Assembly (NCBI GenBank): GCA_030538175.1
Contig: JAUNUL010000203.1
Span: forward strand, 1-5,562
DNA from: Propionibacteriaceae bacterium
GTDB lineage: Bacteria; Actinomycetota; Actinomycetes; Propionibacteriales; Propionibacteriaceae
Length of the DNA: 5,562 nt
Direction: 5' to 3'
Below, piece after piece: positions 1 to 5,562 of this stretch. A program made the translations under genes and the position numbers. Each line of letters opens with the position of its first letter. The first letter of the stretch is position 1. The notes under the pieces are model-generated. The model ran no database searches. It saw only the letters and a program-made list of their open reading frames with translations, and was not told the origin of the DNA.

Positions 1-713
1 TGCCGTTCCTGCCCGCACTGAGCGCCGAGGTCTCCGAGGGCCCGGCGGGGTCGGACCGATCGACCAGGCGCGCAGTGGTCTTCGCTGCCCAGGCGCTGGT
101 GCCCGCAGCGGCTGACCAACGGCGCGCGATCCTCGCTGCACTGGCGCAGTTGCCGGCTCGGTTCGATCCGGTGGTGAAGGTCCGTGCCTTGGCTGGTGAG
201 CGGCAGGCACACAATGAGGACCTGCCCTATGCGGCGCTCTGGACGGAGATGGAGCAACCGCGTCCGATTTCCTTTGTCGCCGGGTCGATGGCGGCGGCGT
301 TGGCGGATGCGGTCGGATTCGTCACCGTGTCTTCGACGGCGGCGCTGGAGGCGATTGCTGCTGGCGTACCCGCGCTTGTCCTCGACGAGTTCGGCGTCAC
401 CGATGAGCTGATCAACACGGTCTTCGCCGGGTCCGGGCTGTTGGGCGGCCTCGACCGGCTGATCGCGGGCGACTTCGCCCATCCCCGGACCGACTGGCTG
501 CACGACAACTATTTCCACCCACGCGCTGACGACACGTGGGTGCAGCTTCTGACCGACGCGGTACGCAGCCGTCACGCGGCAGCGGTGCCGGCGACCCCTC
601 ATCGCGCAGAGGCGCCACAGAGCCTGCCCACCCGCGCCCGCCGCCTCCTGCGGGTGCTGCCGCCTGGCTGGGTCTGGCAGGCCGTACGCCGGGTCAGGCG
701 TTCGAGCGGCTGA
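1..713 (+). CDS. Putative glycosyltransferase (DUF6716-like), C-terminal part
   Basis: The reading frame is open from the window edge (first full codon at position 3) to the TGA at 711-713, giving 236 visible residues; the true start lies upstream. The GTG at 75 sits inside the conserved fold (just before VFAAQALVP) and is unlikely to be the start. The visible part has a beta-strand-like stretch (VVFAAQALVP), a KVRALAGERQAHNEDLPY segment at nt 180-233, and the signature SSTAALEAIAAGVP at nt 330-371. The last of these resembles the sugar-nucleotide-site helix of GT-B-fold capsule and sialyl-type transferases. A conserved-looking DNYFHP follows at about nt 504-521, and the tail is basic and Arg-rich. 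From memory this matches the actinobacterial DUF6716 putative glycosyltransferases. It is tail to tail with a CMP-sugar synthetase gene, so a CMP-nonulosonate donor is a reasonable inference. No signal peptide or membrane segment is visible in this part. Donor and acceptor cannot be read from the sequence. Confidence 0.75.
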   Translation, partial: PFLPALSAEVSEGPAGSDRSTRRAVVFAAQALVPAAADQRRAILAALAQLPARFDPVVKVRALAGERQAHNEDLPYAALWTEMEQPRPISFVAGSMAAALADAVGFVTVSSTAALEAIAAGVPALVLDEFGVTDELINTVFAGSGLLGGLDRLIAGDFAHPRTDWLHDNYFHPRADDTWVQLLTDAVRSRHAAAVPATPHRAEAPQSLPTRARRLLRVLPPGWVWQAVRRVRRSSG

Positions 714-1926
714 TCTCGTCGCTCGCGTCGCGGGCTCCCGCGTGCGCGGCGGCCACCCGATCGCAGAGTTCGCGGACGGCACCGGCACCGCCCGGGCGGG
801 ACAGGATCACCCGGGCTGCCCGCAGGACGTCGGGATGGGCGTCCGCGACGGCGATCGGCCAGCCCACCACGGACATCGGGCCCAGATCGTTGATGTCGTT
901 GCCCACATAGGCCGTGCGCGCGGGGTCGACCTCGTTCTCGGTGAGCCAGTCGAGCACGGCGGCGCGCTTGTCGGTGATGGCCTGCATCACCTCGACGCCG
1001 AGCTTGGCGGCCCGTGCGGTGACCACCCGATTCCTCTCCCGCGAGCAGATGAGGAACGGGATCCCGGCCTTGCGCAGCACCGAGACACCCATTCCATCGC
1101 TGCGGGAGACCCGGACGGTCTCCCGGCCGTGCTCATCGACGTACGCCGTGTCGGCGGTGTGGACGCCATCGAAGTCGGTGATCACCGCATCCACATCGAT
1201 GGCTTCACCGTCGTTGGCGCCCGCGGTCGGCTGGTCGAGCACCCCGGCGAACGCATCGGCGAGTGCGAGTTCCTCGGCCGTGTCGATCTCCAGCGAAGCA
1301 AGTTCGGAGACGGGGACCACCCGGGTGGTGCCGAAGAATCGATGCTTCGCAGTCCGGAAGCCGGCGACCGTCATGACATAGAACGCACCGGTCTCCCGAT
1401 AGTCCGGGCGGCGGTCCTGGCGCCGGGGCCGATAGTCGGCCGAGTGGTTCTGGCCGGTCATTGCTCCGGATCCGGGAGCGCTGTCGGGGTCGGCGTCCCG
1501 CCACAGGAACTCATAGGTCTCGATCCCCGAGAACGCCGAGTCGGCGGCACCGGAGGCGACCAGGTCGACACCGGCATCCAGATCCTGTGGCCGGATGAAC
1601 GGCGACGTGCACTGCACGAACACGAGGATCTCCGGATCGATCCCGCGGCCGACGAGGTCGTCGAGCCCATGGAGCAGGGCGGACTCGCTGGAGGCGGTGT
1701 GCCCGGCGAGCTCGGCTGGTCGGTCGATGATCTCCGCCCCGGCGGCCCGGGCGGCCGCAGCGATGGCGGCATCGTCGGTGGTGACGAAGATGGCATCGAT
1801 CCGCCGGGCAGCTCGGCAGGCACGCACCGCGCGGGCCACGAGGGGGATGCCGCCGATCGGGCGGAGGTTCTTGCCGGGGACGCCCTGGGAGCCGCCCCGG
1901 GCCGGGATGATCGCGACCGTTCTCAC
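694..1926 (-). CDS. neuA: Acylneuraminate cytidylyltransferase fused to KdsC-like HAD phosphatase
   Basis: This 410-residue cytosolic protein has two domains. Residues 1 to about 235 are a CMP-sialic-acid-synthetase-type nucleotidyltransferase: the CTP-binding signature IPARGGSQGVPGKN (7-20), QCTSPF (105-110), a basic RPRRQDRRPDYRETGAFY segment (166-183) and EIDTAEE (213-219). Residues from about 240 are a HAD phosphatase of the KdsC/8-phosphate type: motif I DFDG with nucleophile D251 and D253, motif II Ser295 in ICSRE, motif III K320, and motif IV GNDIND (342-347). All catalytic HAD residues appear intact. The expected reaction is CTP plus a nonulosonic acid giving CMP-sugar and PPi; the HAD part may remove the phosphate from the sugar-9-phosphate precursor. 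The start is set at the GTG at 1926 because the Rossmann signature begins four residues later, as in the family. The frame stays open to a TTG at 1989, but that would overlap the divergent gene's promoter. The Shine-Dalgarno match is weak. The exact sugar (Neu5Ac, legionaminic, other) is not determinable. Confidence 0.88.
   Translation of the reverse strand: MRTVAIIPARGGSQGVPGKNLRPIGGIPLVARAVRACRAARRIDAIFVTTDDAAIAAAARAAGAEIIDRPAELAGHTASSESALLHGLDDLVGRGIDPEILVFVQCTSPFIRPQDLDAGVDLVASGAADSAFSGIETYEFLWRDADPDSAPGSGAMTGQNHSADYRPRRQDRRPDYRETGAFYVMTVAGFRTAKHRFFGTTRVVPVSELASLEIDTAEELALADAFAGVLDQPTAGANDGEAIDVDAVITDFDGVHTADTAYVDEHGRETVRVSRSDGMGVSVLRKAGIPFLICSRERNRVVTARAAKLGVEVMQAITDKRAAVLDWLTENEVDPARTAYVGNDINDLGPMSVVGWPIAVADAHPDVLRAARVILSRPGGAGAVRELCDRVAAAHAGARDASDEISRSNA
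729..742 (+). terminator. Short perfect palindrome downstream of the glycosyltransferase stop (weak terminator candidate)
   Basis: CGCGGG at 729-734 and CCCGCG at 737-742 form a 14-base perfect palindrome starting 15 bases after the glycosyltransferase stop codon. It lies within the 3' coding end of the convergent fusion gene. As RNA it could fold as a 5-bp stem with a 4-base loop. No T tract follows, and in DNA this GC-rich such palindromes occur by chance, so support is slight. Confidence 0.2.
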
Positions 1927-2021
1927 CCGCGCCAGCCTAGCGATCTTGTCCTGCGCCGGCTCATGTGGATGACCTACGATTCCCTCCAAGGGCAGGTCAA
2001 CGACGACCGATGGAGGCAGCC
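1927..2021. promoter_or_regulatory. Divergent intergenic region with candidate promoter
   Basis: This 95-bp spacer separates the GTG of the cytidylyltransferase fusion (-) from the ATG of the mutase (+) and must hold both 5' regions. On the + strand, TACGAT at 1975-1980 fits the actinobacterial -10 pattern TAnnnT and would place transcription start about 35 bases before the mutase start. No good -35 hexamer lies at the usual distance; TTGTCC at 1946-1951 is 23 bases upstream, which is too far. For the minus strand I see no convincing promoter. No clear operator palindrome is present beyond a trivial 4-bp stem at 1982-1992. Confidence 0.3.
2012..2016 (+). promoter_or_regulatory. Ribosome binding site of the mutase gene
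   Basis: GGAGG lies five bases before the ATG at 2022, an ideal Shine-Dalgarno position. It decides the start: the in-frame ATG at 2010 overlaps this motif and has no comparable site ahead of it, and the further upstream in-frame ATG at 1965 would add residues unlike the family. Confidence 0.75.
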
Positions 2022-3716
2022 ATGGTCCAGTCCACGGGACAGCAGCGGTGGGCGGCCGCCTGGGAGCGCGCCGTCAGCACGGGCAAGGTCCGCGACCGCG
2101 ACTTCACCACGTTGTCGGGGGAGACTGTCGAGCCGGTCTATGGTCCGGTCGATGAAGCCGCCGACGAGCGGATGGAGCGCATCGGCTGGCCGGGTGAGTT
2201 CCCGTTCACCCGAGGCCTGTACGCGACCGGCTACCGCGGTCGGCCCTGGACGATCCGCCAGTTCGCGGGGTTCGGCAACGCGAAGCAGACCAACGAGCGC
2301 TATCGGATGATCCTCGACGCCGGCGGTGGCGGGCTCTCGGTGGCGTTCGACATGCCCACCTTGATGGGCCGCGACTCCGATGATCCCCGGTCGCTGGGTG
2401 AGGTCGGCCACTGCGGGGTCGCGATCGATTCGGTGGCGGACATGGAGGTGTTGTTCGATGCGATCGACCTCGGCGCGGTGACCACGTCGATGACGATCTC
2501 CGGGCCGGCGATCCCGATCTTCTGCATGTATGTGGTGGCTGCCGAACGCGCCGGCGTCGAGGTGGGCGCGCTGAACGGCACGTTGCAGACCGATATCTAC
2601 AAGGAGTACATCGCCCAGAAGGAGTGGTTGTTCGCCCCCGAACCCCACCTGCGGTTGATCGGTGACCTGATGGAGTTCACGTCGGCGAAGATGCCGGACT
2701 ACAAGCCGTTGTCGGTCTCGGGCTATCACATCCGGGAGGCGGGCGCGACGGCGGCGCAGGAGCTGGCGTACACGCTCGCGGACGGCTTCGGCTATGTCGA
2801 ACTGGGGCTGTCGCGGGGACTCGACATCGACACCTTCGCGCCCGGGCTGAGCTTCTTCTTCGATGCCCACATCGACTTCTTCGAAGAGATTGCGAAGTTC
2901 CGTGCGGCGAGGCGGATCTGGGCGCGCTGGATGCGGGACCGGTTCGGAGCCAAGACCGAGCGAGCCCAGTGGCTGCGCTTCCACACCCAGACGGCCGGGG
3001 TATCGCTGACGGCCCAGCAGCCCTACAACAACGTCGTGCGGACCGCGGTCGAGGCGCTGGCCGCGGTGCTCGGCGGGACAAACTCGCTGCACACCAACGC
3101 CCTCGATGAGACGTTGGCGCTGCCGAGCGAACAGGCCGCGGAGATCGCCCTGCGGACGCAGCAGGTGCTCGCTGAGGAAACCGGGGTCATCAACGTGGCC
3201 GACCCGCTGGGTGGGTCGTGGTACGTCGAGGCACTTACCGACCGCATCGAAGCCCAAGCCGAGGAGATCTTCACCCGCATCGAGGAACTGGGCGAGCGCA
3301 CCGGCAGCCATCCGATCGGGCCGATCACCGCGGGTCTGTTGCGGGGGGTCGAGGACGGTTGGTTCAGCGCCGAGATCGCCGAGTCGGCGTACGCCTATCA
3401 GGTGCAACTCGAGTCCGGTGCCAAGCGGGTCGTCGGCGTGAACTGTCACACGGGCTCGGTGACGGGCGACCTGGAGATCCTGCGGGTGTCCCACGAGGTC
3501 GAGCGGGAACAGGTGCGGGTCCTCGCCGAGCGTCGAGCGGCCCGGGACGAGGCCGCGGTCGCCGGTGCATTGGATGCGCTCGCGATCGCCAGCCGTGGCA
3601 ACGACAACCTGATCGAACCGATGCTGGCGGCCGCGCGGGCCGAGGCCACGCTGGGGGAGATGTGCGATGTGCTGCGGGCGGAATGGGGCGAGTACACCGA
3701 ACCGGCTCGATTCTGA
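2022..3716 (+). CDS. icmA: Isobutyryl-CoA mutase-type large subunit (B12-dependent acyl-CoA mutase)
   Basis: This 564-residue protein is the catalytic TIM-barrel subunit of an adenosylcobalamin-dependent acyl-CoA mutase. It would interconvert isobutyryl-CoA and n-butyryl-CoA in the cytosol, linking valine catabolism and fatty-acyl precursor supply. Family blocks visible in order are TIRQFAGFG (77-85), GLSVAFDMPT (104-113), NGTLQTDIYKEYIAQKEW (185-202), SVSGYHIREAGA (231-242, containing the active-site His236), FHTQTAGVSLTAQQPYNN and the CHTGSVTGD region near the C terminus. At the two substrate-discriminating positions it has Phe81 and Gln199, as in IcmA; methylmalonyl-CoA mutase has Tyr and Arg there. 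The length matches Streptomyces IcmA (about 566). No cobalamin-binding DxHxxG domain follows, so a separate small subunit (IcmB) is required, and none is encoded in this window. No MeaB/ArgK-type chaperone is present either. Automatic annotation would probably call it methylmalonyl-CoA mutase. Related 2-hydroxyisobutyryl-CoA mutases usually have Ile at the Phe position, so that activity is less likely. Confidence 0.9.
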   Translation: MVQSTGQQRWAAAWERAVSTGKVRDRDFTTLSGETVEPVYGPVDEAADERMERIGWPGEFPFTRGLYATGYRGRPWTIRQFAGFGNAKQTNERYRMILDAGGGGLSVAFDMPTLMGRDSDDPRSLGEVGHCGVAIDSVADMEVLFDAIDLGAVTTSMTISGPAIPIFCMYVVAAERAGVEVGALNGTLQTDIYKEYIAQKEWLFAPEPHLRLIGDLMEFTSAKMPDYKPLSVSGYHIREAGATAAQELAYTLADGFGYVELGLSRGLDIDTFAPGLSFFFDAHIDFFEEIAKFRAARRIWARWMRDRFGAKTERAQWLRFHTQTAGVSLTAQQPYNNVVRTAVEALAAVLGGTNSLHTNALDETLALPSEQAAEIALRTQQVLAEETGVINVADPLGGSWYVEALTDRIEAQAEEIFTRIEELGERTGSHPIGPITAGLLRGVEDGWFSAEIAESAYAYQVQLESGAKRVVGVNCHTGSVTGDLEILRVSHEVEREQVRVLAERRAARDEAAVAGALDALAIASRGNDNLIEPMLAAARAEATLGEMCDVLRAEWGEYTEPARF

Positions 3717-3731
3717 CCCCACCCGAGCCGG
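3702..3731 (+). terminator. GC-rich inverted repeat across the mutase stop codon (possible attenuator or terminator)
   Basis: CCGGCTCG at 3702-3709 and CGAGCCGG at 3724-3731 are perfect 8-base inverted repeats separated by a 14-base loop that contains the mutase stop codon. In RNA this would form a stable hairpin between the mutase gene and the next gene. There is no T tract after it, so a classical intrinsic terminator is not supported. It may be a U-less actinobacterial terminator, a partial attenuator, or an mRNA-stabilising or processing hairpin that sets different expression of the two genes. Confidence 0.4.
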
Positions 3732-3765
3732 CGTCAGCGCCCGACAACCTTGGAAAGAAGACCCG

Positions 3766-4380
3766 ATGACCGACTGGGATCTGTTGTCCCGCCCTGTGGG
3801 GACCCAACAGTTCGTCTATCACGGGGTCGGCACGCTCACCCGTGTCTCCGGTCTGATGAACGACCAGTTGGATCGGTTGGTGACCCATGCCGACCCGACG
3901 CACAGGGCTGCGATCGAGCGGGTCCGGGGCGAGTTGGGTCGCCGCGTGACCGCCTTCCGTTCCGGAAAACAGACTGCTGCGTGGTGTCCTGACGTGGCCG
4001 GCAAGGAGTTCTGCCTGGCCCGCCACGTGCCGACGTTGTTTGCCGTGATCGAACGGCGATCCGAGTCGGAGCACGACCAGCCGGTGCCGCCCGACATGCC
4101 GGTGAACTGGTTCACCCGGGTGACCCACGACGGATGGCAGTTCTGGACCTATGTGTGGGAGACCGGCCGGTTCCACCTCAACCCGCATGTGTTCAACGGT
4201 CTCTATGGCGACGAGGCCCGCCTGGAGATGGTCCCGATCACGCTGACCGAGTTCCGCTCCCGCCTGGCCCGTGGGCAACAGGACACCCTGAAAGCAGCTT
4301 TCGGCTGGGCGTCAGCCCCGGTGGACCGCTGCGCACCCGAGCTGCTGCTCGATGGCCCGCTGCCGGCGCCGCGGTTCTGA
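3766..4380 (+). CDS. Hypothetical protein, 204 residues, downstream of the mutase
   Basis: I do not recognise this protein. It starts at the ATG at 3766, preceded by a purine-rich GGAAAGAAG (3752-3760) that serves as a modest ribosome binding site five bases upstream, and ends at TGA 4378-4380. Codon use is like its neighbours, with strong third-position G/C, which supports a real gene. It looks soluble, with no signal peptide or membrane segment. The N-terminal half is mixed with an Arg/Glu-rich helix-like part (about 34-66). A C74-P...C83-L-A-R-H87 cluster could be a metal or redox site, but this is only a suggestion. The middle and C-terminal part is aromatic-rich (about residues 110-145, including FTRVTHDGWQFWTYVWETGRF), resembling a compact beta-rich fold. 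A fourth Cys is at 189. It lies 49 bp after the mutase gene on the same strand and may be co-transcribed through the inverted repeat, but nothing in its sequence ties it to B12 chemistry, and it is not a cobalamin-binding subunit (no DxHxxG motif). Confidence 0.75.
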   Translation: MTDWDLLSRPVGTQQFVYHGVGTLTRVSGLMNDQLDRLVTHADPTHRAAIERVRGELGRRVTAFRSGKQTAAWCPDVAGKEFCLARHVPTLFAVIERRSESEHDQPVPPDMPVNWFTRVTHDGWQFWTYVWETGRFHLNPHVFNGLYGDEARLEMVPITLTEFRSRLARGQQDTLKAAFGWASAPVDRCAPELLLDGPLPAPRF

Positions 4381-4381
4381 T

Positions 4382-5059
4382 CTAGCCCCGGGCGGGACGG
4401 ATCATCAGGGAGTCGATATTGGCCTCCGGTGACGCGGTGACAGCAGTGCGCACCGCGGCCGCGACCGATTCCGGGCGCAGGTGTTCGTCCGGGTCGTACT
4501 CCCGGCCCTTGCGGGTCTGCAGGGCGACCTGCATGTCGGTGTCCACTCGCCCCGGGTGCACCGAGCAGACCCGGACGCGACCGCGCTTCTCCTCGCGCAG
4601 GGCATCGGCGAACGACGTGAGCGCAGCCTTGCTGGCGGCGTACGCGGCACTGCCCGGGGACGGCCGCATGGAGGCGCCGGAGTTGATGCACACGACCAAG
4701 CCGCCCGAAGCACGCAAGGCGGGCAGCAGCAGCCGCGTCAGGTGGGCGACCGCGACCACGTTGGTGTGCAGCACCCGTGTCCAGGTGGCTGAGTCCGTCT
4801 CAGCGACGGTCGTGCCCTCGGCGATGCCAGCTGAATGCACGAGCACGTCCAACTGATCGATCCCGGCGACTGCGTGGGCGACCGCGTCGGCATCGTCCAG
4901 ATCGACCGGCCAGGGGAGTGCATCCGGATAGCCCGCCGCGACGTCCGCGCACCGCGCAGCATCCCGGCCCCCGATCAGCAGACGGTGATCGGGGGACAGG
5001 ACATCAGCGATCGCGCGACCGATCCCACGGGTGGCCCCGGTGATGAGCGCTGTCCGCAC
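4382..5059 (-). CDS. Short-chain dehydrogenase/reductase (SDR family)
   Basis: This 225-residue protein is a classical SDR, an NAD(P)-dependent oxidoreductase of cytosolic type. The N-terminal cofactor motif is TGATRGIG (7-14). A GGR at 30-32 after the second strand favours NADP(H). Asp53 is in the PVDLDD segment. LVHSAGIAEG (73-82) takes the place of the usual NNAG motif. The catalytic set is N100, S127, Y140 and K144 (YAASK), followed by HPGRVDTDM. Length is at the short end for the family. The GTG start at 5059 is chosen because the glycine motif begins six residues later and a GAGG sits five bases upstream; the frame is open further upstream, but only inside the phosphoglucomutase gene. 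It lies 7 bp after the phosphoglucomutase stop and is probably translated from the same mRNA. Its stop codon is one base from the end of the convergent hypothetical gene. The substrate cannot be predicted. Confidence 0.9.
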   Translation of the reverse strand: MRTALITGATRGIGRAIADVLSPDHRLLIGGRDAARCADVAAGYPDALPWPVDLDDADAVAHAVAGIDQLDVLVHSAGIAEGTTVAETDSATWTRVLHTNVVAVAHLTRLLLPALRASGGLVVCINSGASMRPSPGSAAYAASKAALTSFADALREEKRGRVRVCSVHPGRVDTDMQVALQTRKGREYDPDEHLRPESVAAAVRTAVTASPEANIDSLMIRPARG

Positions 5060-5064
5060 GCGCG

Positions 5065-5068
5065 CCTC
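5065..5068 (-). promoter_or_regulatory. Ribosome binding site of the SDR gene, overlapping the pgm stop
   Basis: On the minus strand GAGG overlaps the last two bases of the phosphoglucomutase TGA and lies five bases before the GTG start of the SDR gene. The arrangement suggests translational coupling of the two genes. Confidence 0.55.
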
Positions 5069-5562
5069 AGCCGAGCACGGCGTCGACGACGGCCTTGGCC
5101 TCGGCCTGGACCTGGGCAAGATGCTCCGGGCCGCGCAACGACTCGGCATAGATCTTGTATTTGTCCTCGGTCCCCGACGGCCGCGCCGCGAACCATGCGC
5201 TGTCGGTGGTGACCTTGAGCCCGCCGATGGCTGCGTTGTTGCCGGGGGCCTCGGTGAGGATCTGGGCGATCTTCTCGCCGCCCAGTTCGGTGGCAGTGAC
5301 ATCGGCCGGCGACAGCTTGCTCAGTCGAGCCTTCTGCTCGCGGTCGGCGTCCGCGTCGATCCGGGCGTACGCCGATGCGCCGTTGCGCGCCTCGATCGCC
5401 GCATAGCGCTGGCTGGGGGAGTCGCCGGTGACCGCGAGAATCTCACTCGCCAACAGGGCCAGGATGATGCCGTCCTTGTCGGTGGTCCAGGTGCGGCCGT
5501 CGAGGGTGAGGAAGGATGCCCCCGCCGATTCCTCGCCACCGAAACCGATGGAGCCGTCGCTG
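5067..5562 (-). CDS. pgm: Phosphoglucomutase (alpha-D-glucose-1,6-bisphosphate-dependent), C-terminal part
   Basis: The frame is open from the window edge to the TGA at 5067-5069, giving 164 visible C-terminal residues, about 30 percent of the roughly 546-residue E. coli-type enzyme. It interconverts glucose 1-phosphate and glucose 6-phosphate, linking glycolysis to glycogen/trehalose and sugar-nucleotide synthesis. The fragment begins in the sugar-binding loop [12 protein letters not shown] (nt 5546-5511), continues with the family block TTDKDGI, and ends with the phosphate-binding loop [12 protein letters not shown] (nt 5183-5148) of domain 4. Resemblance to E. coli Pgm, including APGN...IGGLKV and [11 protein letters not shown], is strong, which sets it apart from phosphomannomutase/ManB-type members. 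The catalytic phosphoserine and metal-binding Asp residues lie outside the window. An SDR gene follows 7 bp downstream on the same strand. Confidence 0.95.
   Translation of the reverse strand, partial: SDGSIGFGGEESAGASFLTLDGRTWTTDKDGIILALLASEILAVTGDSPSQRYAAIEARNGASAYARIDADADREQKARLSKLSPADVTATELGGEKIAQILTEAPGNNAAIGGLKVTTDSAWFAARPSGTEDKYKIYAESLRGPEHLAQVQAEAKAVVDAVLG

Noticed and set aside
742..2310. A 522-codon open frame on the plus strand antisense to the cytidylyltransferase fusion and running into the mutase
   Set aside because: It is a Gly/Asp/His-rich mirror frame of a well-supported gene and crosses two genes and their promoter region, so it is a compositional artefact.
2022..3716. Assignment as methylmalonyl-CoA mutase (MutB)
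   Set aside because: Phe81 and Gln199 replace the Tyr and Arg needed to bind the methylmalonyl carboxylate, and the C-terminal B12 domain is absent.
1974..3722. A 582-codon open frame on the minus strand antisense to the whole mutase gene
   Set aside because: The mutase is unmistakable on the other strand. The antisense product is Arg/His/Gly-rich with no recognisable domain, as expected from a high-GC codon pattern read in reverse.
3364..4278. A 304-codon minus-strand frame opposite the mutase end and the hypothetical gene
   Set aside because: Low-complexity Arg/Pro/Ser-rich translation with no motif; the plus-strand genes explain the third-position bias here.
3766..4380. The downstream hypothetical gene as the missing B12-binding small subunit
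   Set aside because: It has no DxHxxG motif or flavodoxin-like glycine pattern, and at 204 residues it does not resemble IcmB.
4355..4395. A bidirectional terminator hairpin at the convergent junction
   Set aside because: Only a 5-bp CCCGC/GCGGG pairing with a long loop can be drawn and there is no T tract; this is chance-level in such GC-rich sequence.
1..5562. Mobile elements, CRISPR array, tRNA or other RNA gene, toxin-antitoxin or defence module
   Set aside because: No direct repeat arrays, terminal inverted repeats, transposase motifs, tRNA-like folds or small paired genes were seen, and coding genes fill almost the whole window.

Overview
The window is high-GC DNA (strong G/C bias at third codon positions, GTG starts, genes packed tail to tail), which fits an actinobacterium. 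The mixture of a B12-dependent acyl-CoA mutase, an actinobacterial-type cytidylyltransferase-phosphatase fusion and E. coli-type phosphoglucomutase would suit a member of the Propionibacteriaceae or a related family. That placement is an impression from protein resemblance, not a computed result. I see no rRNA, tRNA, CRISPR array, insertion sequence or prophage signal.

Layout: (1) Positions 1-713 (+) hold the C-terminal part of a putative GT-B-like glycosyltransferase resembling the DUF6716 family. (2) Positions 694-1926 (-) hold a 410-residue two-domain protein: an N-terminal CMP-acylneuraminate-type cytidylyltransferase fused to a C-terminal KdsC-like HAD phosphatase. Its tail overlaps that of gene 1 by 20 bp. 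(3) A 95-bp divergent spacer (1927-2021) carries the 5' ends of genes 2 and 4. (4) Positions 2022-3716 (+) hold a 564-residue large subunit of an isobutyryl-CoA-mutase-type B12 enzyme without a cobalamin-binding domain. (5) Positions 3766-4380 (+) hold a 204-residue protein that I do not recognise, 49 bp downstream and separated from gene 4 by a GC-rich inverted repeat. (6) Positions 4382-5059 (-) hold a short-chain dehydrogenase/reductase, ending one base from the end of gene 5. (7) Positions 5067-5562 (-) hold the C-terminal third of phosphoglucomutase, 7 bp upstream of gene 6 and probably co-transcribed with it.

How the genes relate: genes 1 and 2 look like the edge of a surface-glycan locus that activates a sialic-acid-like (nonulosonic) sugar to its CMP form and transfers it. 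Gene 4 belongs to acyl-CoA carbon-skeleton rearrangement (isobutyryl-CoA to n-butyryl-CoA) but needs a separate B12-binding subunit and probably a G-protein chaperone, neither of which is in the window. Genes 6 and 7 form a small housekeeping-type unit. Overall this reads as ordinary chromosomal gene content. I did not find a convincing undescribed system; the points most worth checking are the orphan mutase subunit with its unknown downstream neighbour, and the glycosyltransferase paired with the cytidylyltransferase fusion.
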